Source: Sycobia sp. Sy_11
Taxonomy: Eukaryota > Arthropoda > Insecta > Hymenoptera > Epichrysomallidae
Reading direction: 5' to 3'
DNA length: 64,000 nt
NCBI GenBank assembly: GCA_018907035.1
Contig: JACCIC010000036.1
Location: forward strand, 1,257,001-1,321,000
Shown: piece by piece, positions 1 through 11,478 of the stretch
Numbering within the stretch: position 1 is the stretch's first letter
Layout of the letters: each line of letters starts with the position of its first letter
The notes under the pieces: generated by a model
Database searches by the model: none
Told to the model about the DNA's origin: nothing
Seen by the model: the letters and a program-made list of their open reading frames with translations, nothing else
Program-made: the position numbers and the translations under genes

Positions 1-1188
1 TGATATTTCTAGGTCTAATGCACTTTTTTTGAAACCTGAAGCAATGAACTATATAGGTTATGCCATAATATTAGCATAACAAGCTATAAACTGTAAGTTT
101 TGAATCTTTAAAGTTTGTATGGGTTTATAATGAAGTTGCACCCCCGTAAGTTCAATATAAAATTAAAAAAATTACATATTGTATTATATTCCTTATTTCA
201 AAACGAGTGCTTTAATAATATATAATATAGTTTTATTGCGTTAATTAGTACAATGTTCAATAAGCTTTGAAGTACTACCAAGCAAAGCGCGAGTTTCACG
301 AAACTTTACAGCCATCTCCTCTTGATAGAGACAACAAAATTTATAGAATGCCATTAGAGAGAATGCCATCGAAGAGACATTATTACATATTAAAGTTAAA
401 AAATTTTTTTTTTGAAACTTCCATTTTTGTAAAAAGATAAGATTTATATAATTGAAATCAGACTCTCTATTGCAACTTCAGCAAGTTTAAAATGCTAAAT
501 TAGCTTGTTCAAAAAACATATATAGAAATGTCAAATTATCTCGTCGATCTTGAAATGTTTATTATGTCCATTCTATGATGTCAGGACTATACACGTATAA
601 ATACAAATATAATCCTCGTGTATATTTATATATTTGAGTTAAAATTTTCCATGCAAAAAAAATCTTTGCTAGAGCAGTTATTGCGTATATATGTTTTACA
701 CGGAACAATAATTATTTCTCAAATAATAATAAAAAAAAGCAAAGCACTCGATTTTTCATTTATCAATATATAGTTGTAGGTCGAACAATTAACGACGTTC
801 AAAATCATCGAAGGAAGAAAGAAAAAGAATTCTATCATATTGTACCCATATCTTTGAGAGTAAAGCAAGACCTTGCCTTTAATTTTCTTCTCGAAGTTAC
901 GCAAAGTCAACTGAATTGTATGCGTATATATGCGTATTCGAATCGGAGTATAATTATTGAAGATATTTTGATGCTTCTTTACGTTGGCTACTTATATGAA
1001 TTAGAAACATTAATATATATTATTATATATTGTTAATATTGAAAATGAATTTTTTTCTACAGCTATATTACTTCTTTAATCGAGCTCAATATTATTCGAC
1101 CTGACCGTGTAAAGTTGATGCTTATTTCTGCAGCCTTAAAAAGAAATTTTAGTAAAAACTGAACCTGCATACGGAATCTGTATACCTA

Positions 1189-1247
1189 ACACACACACAT
1201 ACACACACACGCGCGCGCGCACAGAGAGAGAGAGAGAGAGAGAGAGA
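1189..1247. repeat. Compound (AC)(GC)(GA) microsatellite
   Basis: Runs of AC, then GC, then GA dinucleotides in one block. Confidence 0.95.
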
Positions 1248-1514
1248 CGAGCACACCGTACTCATACCAGCAGTTTGCCGTCCCATGCCCGTGCGCGCAT
1301 GCACGCACGCACATTATATATGTATATATTATCAGGTATATAAAGCGCATTGCATTTTTCCAAATGGACGTCATATATTACTATTAAACGTCATATCGGA
1401 GCGAATATAATTTTCTATTTGAAAGTGAAACTCTTATAACAGTTTCGTGCGCGCGCCATTTCGTAGCCAGTGTGCATTGACGTGTGCCCAGATGTATGTG
1501 TATGAGCGCGTGCG

Positions 1515-1516
<2 letters not shown>

Positions 1517-1575
<59 letters not shown>

Positions 1576-1592
1576 ACATACACATGCACACA
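1517..1592. repeat. (CA)n microsatellite
   Basis: A run of about 28 CA units with imperfect CACATA extensions on the right. Confidence 0.95.
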
Positions 1593-2331
1593 TACACATG
1601 CACACATAATACAAACACGTACGTTTCAAAATTCCATAGTCAGCGCGTTTCATACTATTTGGGTTTTGATATATAAATATAAAAGATTAAAGAATGCAGA
1701 TGTAAATAAGGAACCACTACAGGCAGGAGCATCGGAAGCGCCCGTTGTGTTTGCGCGCGTGTGTGTATTTGACTACTACTGACAGATCGGGCGACTTTCA
1801 TTCGTGCACCGCACATCAGGCATTTATATATTATATTATATATAGGCTCGAATAAGAGGAGGCAAAACTTTCTTTTTTTCCTTCGCTCGTTCACCGCCTC
1901 ACTCGTGCTTCCTCTTTCCTTTTTTCTGTTCTTTCATTCAGAACTGCGTGTCGCGCGGTGTCCGTATATCATATAGTATATATTATATTATAACATGCAT
2001 TATCACGCTTGGAATCGTATACGTGAGCTCGCCCAGGAAGAAAAACCTGGATATGCTATATATGTGCCTAAGTAGTAGCAGTCGGATTATACAAGACACA
2101 AATTAACCTTGACAATATTCATAAAAAGAAATATTTACGCAAATGATCGCTATAATTTCTGATAATATAAATCATTTAAATAGTAATAAATTAAATAGGG
2201 CTACGTGATTTAGTAAGATATGTAAATAAACATCGAAACCCTTCCTATAGTTACAGGCCTTGATCGTGGTGGAACCTGCATCTTGTAACGTGTTTTGAAT
2301 TTTAATTGAATTCCTACTAATATAAAACTAT

Positions 2332-2333
<2 letters not shown>

Positions 2334-2386
<53 letters not shown>
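2334..2386. repeat. (TA)n microsatellite
   Basis: Uninterrupted TA dinucleotides, just left of the hAT relic. Confidence 0.95.
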
Positions 2387-2390
<4 letters not shown>

Positions 2391-2489
2391 GTATGATTTT
2401 GCTATATATAATAATATACATAAATGTTATAAAGATGTTAAGATAACAGGTACAGATAGTGATTCACTATACCAAAACAATACGACATT

Positions 2490-3138
2490 TAGTAAAAATA
2501 TTGTCTTGATATCGAAAAGGATCGTTAATTAGAATATTGTCTTGGTCTTGTATAAGTATTGAGGTTGTCTGTATCGTTTTGGCCTTGGTATTGTCTTGGT
2601 CTTGTCAAGAAATTATTGATTTGAATTTTAAAAATTGGGAGCACATTTACTTATATAATATGCAGACAATTGCAAGACCAAACAAATATTTTAATGAATA
2701 ATAATTTGCTATATCAATACTGTTATAAGGAATTAATTCAAATGAATTAAAAAATTACTAAAAAATTATTAAAAAGTAAATAAAAAATAAGATACCAAAA
2801 TAATTTTATTGTAACAGATTTGTACACATATTCTTTTTTAAACTACTCTTCATCCATTGATTAATGCATAATAAAGCTCTTATCGATTCGCCTTTGAACG
2901 AACACCTACGCTTTGACACTATGATACTTCCGCCTGAAAAAATTCGTTCATCAAATTGAGTCACACTCAAGTTTTTTAATTTCAAACAAAAGAAACTAGA
3001 AAGGTCTTCCCTGCGCGGCTTGTTTTTGTACAATTGAATGATGACTAATTTTCAACTCTGCAATGGCAATAGAGATTTTGTCCTAGCTTGTTTTGTTTTA
3101 AGATAGTAAATACATTGCTCTTGCGCTCTCTCTTCTTC

Positions 3139-3193
<55 letters not shown>

Positions 3194-3965
3194 GTCTTGC
3201 TCTTAGACACTCGAGTAAATAATGTCTACACAGTACCTTTATACTATAAACAAAGCTGTTAAAACTCTTGTGCGTGTTGGTAACAGAAAGATATTGCAGG
3301 TGTGCTGCCAGTTAATCAGATAGTTAATGCTATCCTTTCCTCGTTGTTTTTGACTCCTTGTTTCAAAGTGTTATTTTTAAGACTTCAGTGTATTTGGAAA
3401 TATATTATACCTATATAAAAGTATATTTACAAAGAATATTAAGAAGAAGGATCTTTCAACATAAAAAAATAAAATTAGGAAGACTTATGCGATCGCTTGA
3501 TTAATGACAGTTCATTGTATGCTTGTGTTGCAATGCATATAATACTTAATCTATGACATACATTCATTATTTACAATTTGATATAATAAAGAGTACCAAT
3601 GATTTTCACAATGAATACAAATATAACTTAAATAACTTTTTTGTATCAGTATTATTCGTGTAAATAAATATTAAAAATTTCTTTTTGTCTAGAAAATAGG
3701 CATTTGATTATGTTAAAGTAAGCAGATACTCAACACCTAATAATCGTCTTTAATAACCTTTAAGTTTCCAATAATGCATTGCAGATTTCAAAAAGTGTGG
3801 TGTTGTCAAGACCAAGATTCTTGCAATATCTTGATAAAAAATTTTGTCAAGTTAATATTATTATTAATAAACTTTTTTATACAACCTTGTATTGGTATTG
3901 TCTTGAATTTCGATACGAGACCGAGCAATACCAAGATTAGTCTTGAGGCATTGGCGAGGTACTAG
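2490..3965 (-). mobile_element. hAT-family DNA transposon relic
   Basis: On the minus strand 3,033-2,806 encodes the C-terminal dimerisation end of a hAT transposase: DERIFSGGSIIVSKRRCSFK then GESIRALLCINQWMKS. On either side (2,490-2,620 and 3,780-3,960) are subterminal arrays of TCTTGGTATTG/TCTTGGTCTTG-type repeats in opposite orientations, as in many hAT termini. AGGTAC occurs just outside both ends (near 2,450 and 3,957) and could be part of an 8-bp target duplication. Most of the transposase is missing. The exact ends are not resolved. Confidence 0.6.
3121..3193. repeat. (CT)n microsatellite within the hAT relic
   Basis: Imperfect at the edges, pure CT in the centre. Confidence 0.95.
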
Positions 3966-4254
3966 GTATAGATTTTTTCTTGCAGATGAGCCTCGTCGGT
4001 GCAGCCACAGAATGTATCGCCAACAACTTTACATTTTGCAGTAGGCAGCACAACTATACTGCCCCGATCTTCATCTATTGAATATGCTAATTATGTCTTC
4101 TTTTTTATGTAGCCATGCTCTGCTATTATCAATTAAATAAACTTTACAATAATTTGTACCCTTTAGATTTTTGCTCAATATATTTATAAGCATTTATCAT
4201 TTCTAGGGTTTTGAAGGATTTTGTCGAAAATTTGCAAAAGAAATTTTGAAAGTC

Positions 4255-5890
4255 TCATTAACCTCAACGCTAACTGTCTCTTTAGCTAATTGATATACTA
4301 GTAGATTAGCTAGTAAATTGCCCTGAATACCTATGTGATCTGGAATCTTAAAAAAAGTTTGATGTTCACCGTTTTACTTCTTGTTCTACAGCTTAATTTT
4401 CTGTTTTATTTCATAAATATATGGTTTAATTGTAATATTTAAGTTACTACTGTTTACAGACTGGAATAGCACTCAAGGAGCCAGTAATAAGATTAGGCAA
4501 TTATATTTGAGGTGATTTAGGGCAACGTTGACAGCGTGAGATAATGTAACATTCGCATTCACGCGTAAAGATACATTTTTTATTAAACTGATGTATGATC
4601 TAGTGTTAATATCAGTGCACATGCAAGCGCTTCTTATTTAAGATAATTTTTTTAATTTATTGCCGTTCGTATCAATAGATTTCCAATGATGTTTTTTTTT
4701 TTTTAATTAATTAATTAATTTTAAAAGCTTTTTCGAATTCTGAAATGGTATCAATAGCTTTTCTAGATATACTATAATAATTCGCATAAATAGTATGTAT
4801 AATGTTAGAGAACATTATATTGATATTATTACAATTTGATTCGCATTCTTCATTATTTACTAAACATTGTACTAAGAGTGTTATACTAAATTTGCTTGGC
4901 ATTATTTGTGATTATTATCATAGTATTTCTTCAATTGGATAATATTGTCTGCACGAGTAGGCCTGTTTTAGAGTATACCTTAAGTAAATAAGAATGGTCT
5001 AAAAATTTAACGCGTTCACATATAAGAGATAATTTAGATTCGGCTAACGCAAGATTGGTGTGGTGCTGGTTCTGAAACCTAGAGGTAATCCGATTTCTAT
5101 AAATTGAATTTTTCTATATTTCTATGGTAGTTTATGCAACTGGGAAGAAGATCAACGGACCATAGCCTATGTGAAACCGTATATAACGTTTGGAAAATGT
5201 TATTAAGGTCTCAGATCAGCGCGCTATCAAGTTCCTCTAATGAACTTTTAAACTTATTTTATGAATATAATTAATATGGTGATTGAAAGACGTATTTTAG
5301 TCGACAAATACGTCTAAGAATCGTACCACGGAGCCTAGATTGTATTACAGTTTCTTTGACTTTAATTTGTAACTACGCACAAGAGTGATATGTCGCTTAT
5401 TAAAAGTTATCTAATAATCTTTCTTCATGAACATCATGTTTATTATATCAATATAATCCAGCTTGTGCAACTAGAGTTAAAGTCGCCCAATAGTAAAGCG
5501 TTGTCGTTCTTAATGCGATGAAGTATTTTATTCGAAATTGATTGAAGAAATGTGGACTTGTGGTATCTGTAGCATGGTATCTATGATATTTAAACTAGGT
5601 TTTAGGTTATTTATCTTTATACTGGTTAGTTCAAATGTATTATTAGAATAGGTAATATTGTTAACTGCAATAAACGCAAGATTATTTGTAATTAATAGAC
5701 GATTCTTTCTGTATGCTTTGAAGCTAGATATATAAAGACTTGTTTGAGGAGGGCCAAGACTCAATACAAATGAGTAGGTCTATTTTATGTACGATGTAAT
5801 CATTAGTGAACCTGACGATTTAATCAATTAGAATAGATTCCTTTTTAGTTGGTCTTGAGTTACATGCATTGACATATGATTACTGAGTGA
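4255..5890 (-). mobile_element. Internally deleted LINE relic (endonuclease and RNase H remain)
   Basis: On the minus strand, 5,880-5,450 encodes a decayed AP-type endonuclease: a DLLICIESW-like stretch, LAFIAVNNITYSN, and the hallmark LLLGDFN near 5,490. After a short thumb-like stretch near 5,330-5,270, an RNase H tail reads KIPDHIGIQGNLLANLL at about 4,350-4,300. The roughly 2 kb expected for reverse transcriptase is absent. It is probably the same broad LINE group as the copy at 21.4-24.4 kb. Stops are frequent, and no function remains. Confidence 0.65.
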
Positions 5891-6472
5891 AACCTTAAGA
5901 CGTTACATTATAATCTAATTTACCTTTAAGGTTGTTGTTGATTTCGAAGATGTGTCTACAAAAGTAACAGCAAAGATACAAAATAGAAGAACCAAAATAT
6001 ATAATGAATAATCTATGAGCAAATTATAAAAAGATAAAAGTTTGATACATTACATTTATCTTTTAAAAAGTGAAGATATTCACTTGCTATCATCTTAATC
6101 GTCATCTAATAAATTTTACAGAAATATAAATTTGAAGAGAGTATTATCATGGTTTATATTAAATAGTTAAAGAGAATTACACAAACCAAGTAAAGTGCAT
6201 GACGTCGAATAATGAATAAAATAGAAATATTTTAATTTGAAAGTCGGAAAATGTATCTGTTAAAATTTTTGCTGTCGTATTATCTATATATAATTCTCCA
6301 CCCTGAAACTTTAAAATTTCTATTTTGAATAAACTCGATACGTTGATATCTTGAATGCCATCATTGTCAGGTTTGAATTCGAGATATCTGGGAGATGTTT
6401 TGGTGCATGCCCGTATCCTGGACTCTGTTTGAAAATGTTTCAGGTTTGCAGAATGAATGTGCAAATCAATGA

Positions 6473-6533
<61 letters not shown>

Positions 6534-7419
6534 TAAATTTTTTCACATCTGGATAACAAAACATGACGAATTGGCAAAGAACTTTTTTCTGAATTAAATT
6601 ACATATATTTATAATTTATAAATGTAATACTAAAAATACTATTATTATCGCTCAAAAATTTCATAGACACTATATGTATAGGTTAGCTTAATATATGTGT
6701 GTGTTTGTGTATTCAAAGAAAATTGTGAGGTATTTTTCAAATAGTTACATATATATATTTTATTTTTTTGTGGAATTTTTATAGAAGAAGTCATGAAAAT
6801 TATTTTATTATCTCATATTCTCACTATTATTTTTATCTATATAATAATAATTGCTTGATAAAAAAAGATACCGTCTTTGTGTAGATTAAACTATGTACAT
6901 ATACACACACAGATACAATATGTATATATGATTAAATAATTACGAGTTTTAAACATTTGTTATACAATAATTAAATATTAATTATCGGTATGGGTATTGA
7001 AAGTTTTATTATTATGCAAAGTGCAACGTTCATCCTATTCAGCTGAATAAATGTTCAAAATAGTGACAGTATTATAAATATATAGTGCGGAATTGATATA
7101 GGAATCTCATAACCTTTAAAGTCAACAAAAGGGAAGCAGCAGCTTTTCAATATATTGTATTTTAATGTATTCAAGACGATCACAATACCAATCTTCAAGC
7201 GAAACACTTAACTCCGTCCGTAAACTTATTTTTAAATTTAATTAGAAGTTAACAATGATGCACGGGGGAAAACTTTTTAGCATTTATATTATATATCTGA
7301 TTATATACTCAATGACTCTATTATATATGTAACTGTCAATATATTGTTCGTTAATAATGAATTTAATATGTACTATGGTGAACATTTGTATGTATTCACA
7401 TATTGCCTTTGGCTTACAG
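5891..7419. other. AT-rich DNA, no gene recognised
   Basis: Contains a (TA)n tract at about 6,474-6,528. The frames over it and to its left encode no recognisable domain. Confidence 0.55.
6474..6528. repeat. (TA)n microsatellite
   Basis: Pure TA run. Confidence 0.95.
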
Positions 7420-7554
7420 TTCCGTCAGGGATATAGCTTGAAATCTATTTCTAGTAAATACGTATTGCCGACGTATTTTAACAAGGAAGAAGAATTCGAG
7501 TCGCGGAATACTGAATTTTTGAAGACGAATTTTACATCGCCTATTTATTATTAA
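7420..7554 (+). CDS. Unrecognised exon-like block (possible terminal exon)
   Basis: A pyrimidine-rich acceptor ending CTTACAG (to 7,419) precedes 44 open codons ending in TAA at 7,552-7,554. AATAAA follows at 7,595-7,600. The peptide (SKYVLPTYFNKEEEFESRN in the middle) has ordinary protein-like composition, unlike the repeat-derived frames nearby. I do not recognise it and found no convincing upstream exon. It may be the last exon of an unseen gene, a small ORF, or chance. Confidence 0.25.
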   Translation, partial: FRQGYSLKSISSKYVLPTYFNKEEEFESRNTEFLKTNFTSPIYY

Positions 7555-9725
7555 GGCGATTTGTCTCAAACGTCATTTTATTAAAAAATGATATAATAAA
7601 GTAGCAGGAACAACAATTACAATGAAATATTTTTAGTGAGGTAAAATAATTGATGAAATAAGAAAAGAAAATCTAAAATAATAAATAAATATATAAATTT
7701 CCAAGATTGTAATATTGCATTTCTTGCAAGAGACTATTTCCGAATGACTATAGAAAAATGTTTTTGTTTTTTCTTAACAATTTATAAGGGTTAATTCTGT
7801 ATTCATGTCTATAATGTAATGCACATAATTATAAATGTTAATTTATTTCTTAATTTCTCTGTTCTTTAATTTTGTATAAGTTGTAATATTTTTTATATCA
7901 GTTTGAATTAAAGTAAAATAAAATAAAAATATTGATTTAGGTAAAAAATTTACACGAAAAATTAGCGACTCAATGAAAACGTTATGATATAATATTTTTT
8001 CTATGATTTAAAGTATAATAAAAAAGATATTATTTACTGCGCTGTTCGCTATCTTCATCATTAGCTCTGCTGTAGTTTTTAAATGTTCAAATCAGATTCG
8101 AGGCATTTTCTTTTTACGTTAAGAAAGAAGGACACCCTTCTGCAAAATGTGATAGAATTAAATAAAAGCAGGTAAAGAGCCAAGCATAGGAGGGATTCGT
8201 TCGATGGACTTATTTTACATTCTTCTTAATTGCGTAAAATAACAGTAAATGTAAAACTCTAGTTTAAATTTACTGAAAATTTTAAACTACATAAAATATT
8301 GTCAAAACGTTTTTACAGCTGAAAAACGCCTTTTCAGATGTACGTAGAAAAATAAAATAACAGAACAATAAATCAGCTTTTTTGCATACATTATTTGTGA
8401 AAACATAATGAAGGAGGGCAATAGAAAAAGAGGAAAAGAGAAAAATAAAGAAGAACAAGAAGTAAAATTTAAGAAATAGTGAATATCCATATAAAACTAT
8501 GCTATATATAGGTCTATATTAGCAAAACACCATTGTGACGTAATACAATTTATACCATGTGAATCAATCAATACTTGCTGAAGAATTTAAGAATCATTAG
8601 GCGTTTTATGTCAAATGAACCACCTAAATAAATTACGTTTTTATTCGTCGTACAAATCGTAAAGGATTTAAGTAATGGACTTTTTCTGTCCTGAATAAGA
8701 ATTTCTTTCGTAAGCATTGGTTTAGTTTTTTCATGACGCAATAACTGCAATCACATTTAATAAAGTGAGAGTCATCAGGATCGTAATAGACTTGTTTGCC
8801 TTTGCCGTTTATTATAAAAAGAATCCTTTCGAATGTGATTCGGTATAAGACATAAAGTAAACTTGATATAGGACTTTTTATGAGATTTGGAGAAATGCCA
8901 AAAACAAAAGTTATTAATCAACTAAATTCACTAATTTATTATTATTGTTAATATTATTAATTTTTTAATTTTAATTTAAATAAAAATACTTACTAGAGCT
9001 TGTTTAATATTTCGGATGAACGATTGTCTTCAAGTTTTAATCGTAACTTCAAATTTGATGATTGTATCTCTTGTATGTTCAGTAAAAGATTTTATACGTA
9101 TACGTACTTTAAAGAATCAAGAATTGCCTATCTTGTCGTAAATCTTAAAGTAAATGTTCAAGTAGATTAGTTGCTAGTTTGTTAATAAACTTTTTAGCTT
9201 CATTATTATGAAATGGTTTTTTCATTAAAAGATTGGAACAACATCAGTATCTTTTTTGGAAGAATAGATGTTGTTTTTATAAAAGTTGAAATATAAGTTT
9301 CCAATGGTACATCAATAATGCCTTTCCTGTATCCACGAATAAAACAGTATACTTGTGAAGCAATAACTGTATCAAAGGGTATATTAATAGTTTCGATTAT
9401 TTTCAGATTTCTTTTTTACATCGATTTTAATGCGAAATACGATTTCTCCATGATGAAAATAGATATTTTAACAAAGTTAATATTTTTTAAAAGTGCAAGA
9501 CTTATTATTTAAGATGACACAAGCAGCTTTTCAATTCAACATAGTGTCGTCATGCTATATAACTCTGAAAATATAGTAAATCGCATTTTTCATACTTTTA
9601 GCGTAAGATATTTTTAAAAAATTAAGAGATAAAGTAATTCTGAAGTCAGATTTGTATTCTAGCGACACGAAATCCACTGGAAATAACTTGTTACAGTTAA
9701 TATGCAGTTGTCAAGTCCAACTGTG

Positions 9726-9781
<56 letters not shown>

Positions 9782-10065
9782 CATGGAAAAATATAGAAAT
9801 TTATTTAAATTGTAAATATTGTGACATTAAAAATTCAAATTCTTGAGAGTATACAATCTAAGAAAATTCTGATTAGAATGATTTTCAATAAGTCTAAAAA
9901 CGGATCTCAGTTGTGTGAGCTTCCCGTATCTTCCGCGTATATTTATATTTGAAAAGTTAACGTTCATAAATTTACATTAAATAAAGATATTCTGTTTATT
10001 GAATTACAAATAATACAATGTTAAGTTGGACACGGAAAAATTACAATATATGCTGAAGCTTTAAA
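7555..10065. other. AT-rich DNA, no gene recognised
   Basis: Low-complexity and AT-rich throughout, with (TA)n at about 9,727-9,779. Nothing resembling an exon or element was recognised. Confidence 0.55.
9727..9779. repeat. (TA)n microsatellite
   Basis: Pure TA run. Confidence 0.95.
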
Positions 10066-11478
10066 GGACGGGTATTTGGGATTCTTGACTTTTCTATAGA
10101 AATTAGATAAATCTGGTATCTGATATCCCAAAACTACCCGTGCAGAAATATACTCGGTATATTCCTAGTTCGAGCTAGATCCTAGTCAGTATTACTGATG
10201 ATTTCCTCATGTAGGTAAATCTCGCCAGATCCGAGTTAGATTTCCCTTCGATCATCTAATAATCATCTTATATTAATTATTACTTTCTCGAATTTATTCA
10301 GATTTCCTTATCTGTTATTGATGTTAGAAAGAAATACGTGGTTCTACTAGTCAAAATTTTACAAGTAGAAAACTTAAGGAAATGATCAGGCTTTCTATCT
10401 TGGATCTAGTCAGATTCCTTAACTTCTCCTATTTGGGAAAGAAATGGTGTATTTCTAGGCGGAATCTGCAAAGTTAGAGAGTAAGAAAATGGTTAGACTT
10501 TTATTTTTGATTCTAGTTAGATTTCCTCAACTTTTTCAATATGGAAAGAACGATCTATCAGACCTCGAAATAGATATTAATATATAAAGTATATATAGAT
10601 ATAGATATATATAAACACACACATATTTATACTAATACAATACAATATATATGTATACAAATAATATATATTACATACATATATATATATATACATACAT
10701 ATATATAATAGTATATATTTATTATAATATTAGATAATAGATATATATATATATAAACACCCGCAGATCTTTCCAACATGGGAAAGAATTTAAAAAATTG
10801 ATTACTATGTATGTAATTATCTTGGGTTTATAAAATATTATTATATGATCTTAAGTGCTGTACGGTCATATGTAAAGAATAGTATAGCAATCGCATATTG
10901 CGTTTTAGCATAGTGCATAATGCGTTAGCTTGCGAATCGTAGGGTCGTGGGTTCGATACTCAGCGGAGGTCGGAATTTTTTTTTCATCGAATAAAATAGT
11001 ATATGTTCAGCAGAGGTGTTTAACATTAAAATTTACAATAAATAGTGTATAAAAAATATATTAATAATTATTAATTGTTATTGTAAATCGTAATACGTAA
11101 TAGTCATATAGATAATAATTTATGAATGCTAATTAAATGGTATGCGTCACCTAAATACGTAAATATATTTTTTTATTTTAAATAAATAAATATTAAAGAG
11201 TCAAAAAATTATTGACTTAATCGAGGAAACAAAATTAGAATAATTTATTATTGGCTTAATTTCTAGATTTTCTGACTAGATTTTGTCTAGTTTCTAGCTT
11301 GGTATACCTACCAAAATCCAAGCTCGTTCCCTAATAAAAATGCTATTAAAAGTGGGACAAATCGGAACTAGGATCAGGCTAGATTTCCCTTCTGGGTCCG
11401 AACATTTGATAAGGAAAACTCACCCGATACTAGTTAGATTCGAGAATAAATTTCTACACGGGTAAGGCTATCCCGTCC
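10066..11478. mobile_element. Element bounded by fold-back inverted repeats
   Basis: The left end begins GGACGGG (10,066-10,072) and the right end finishes CCCGTCC (11,472-11,478). Inside, ACCCGTGCAGAAATATACTC (10,136-10,155) matches in inverted orientation 11,444-11,463 at 17 of 20 positions. The left terminus itself folds (GGGTATTTGGGAT against ATCCCAAAACTACCC), and the right terminus holds a smaller ACGGG/CCCGT hairpin. The interior has diverged tandem copies of about 100-115 bp around TAGATTTCCTTAACTT and GGGAAAGAA (10,290-10,560), AT microsatellites and a tRNA-like SINE head, but no protein. It is consistent with a non-autonomous fold-back or MITE-type element; the family is unknown. Confidence 0.5.
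10905..10985 (+). repeat. tRNA-derived SINE head (or tRNA pseudogene)
   Basis: A box-A-like TAGCATAGTGC near 10,908 and a box-B-like GGTTCGATACT near 10,951 are spaced as in pol III type 2 promoters. An oligo-T run starts near 10,976. The intervening sequence resembles a Ser/Arg-like tRNA body, but the stems do not pair well enough for a working tRNA. It sits inside the fold-back element. Confidence 0.45.

Larger units (their letters stand above)
1..2330. other. AT-rich DNA without recognisable genes
   Basis: Only microsatellites stand out: mixed (AC)(GC)(GA) at about 1,189-1,247 and (CA)n at about 1,517-1,592. Open frames here are short or repeat-derived. Confidence 0.6.

Noticed and set aside
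10905..10985. Functional tRNA gene
   Set aside because: The A- and B-like boxes are present, but the acceptor and T stems do not pair properly, and it sits inside a repeat element.
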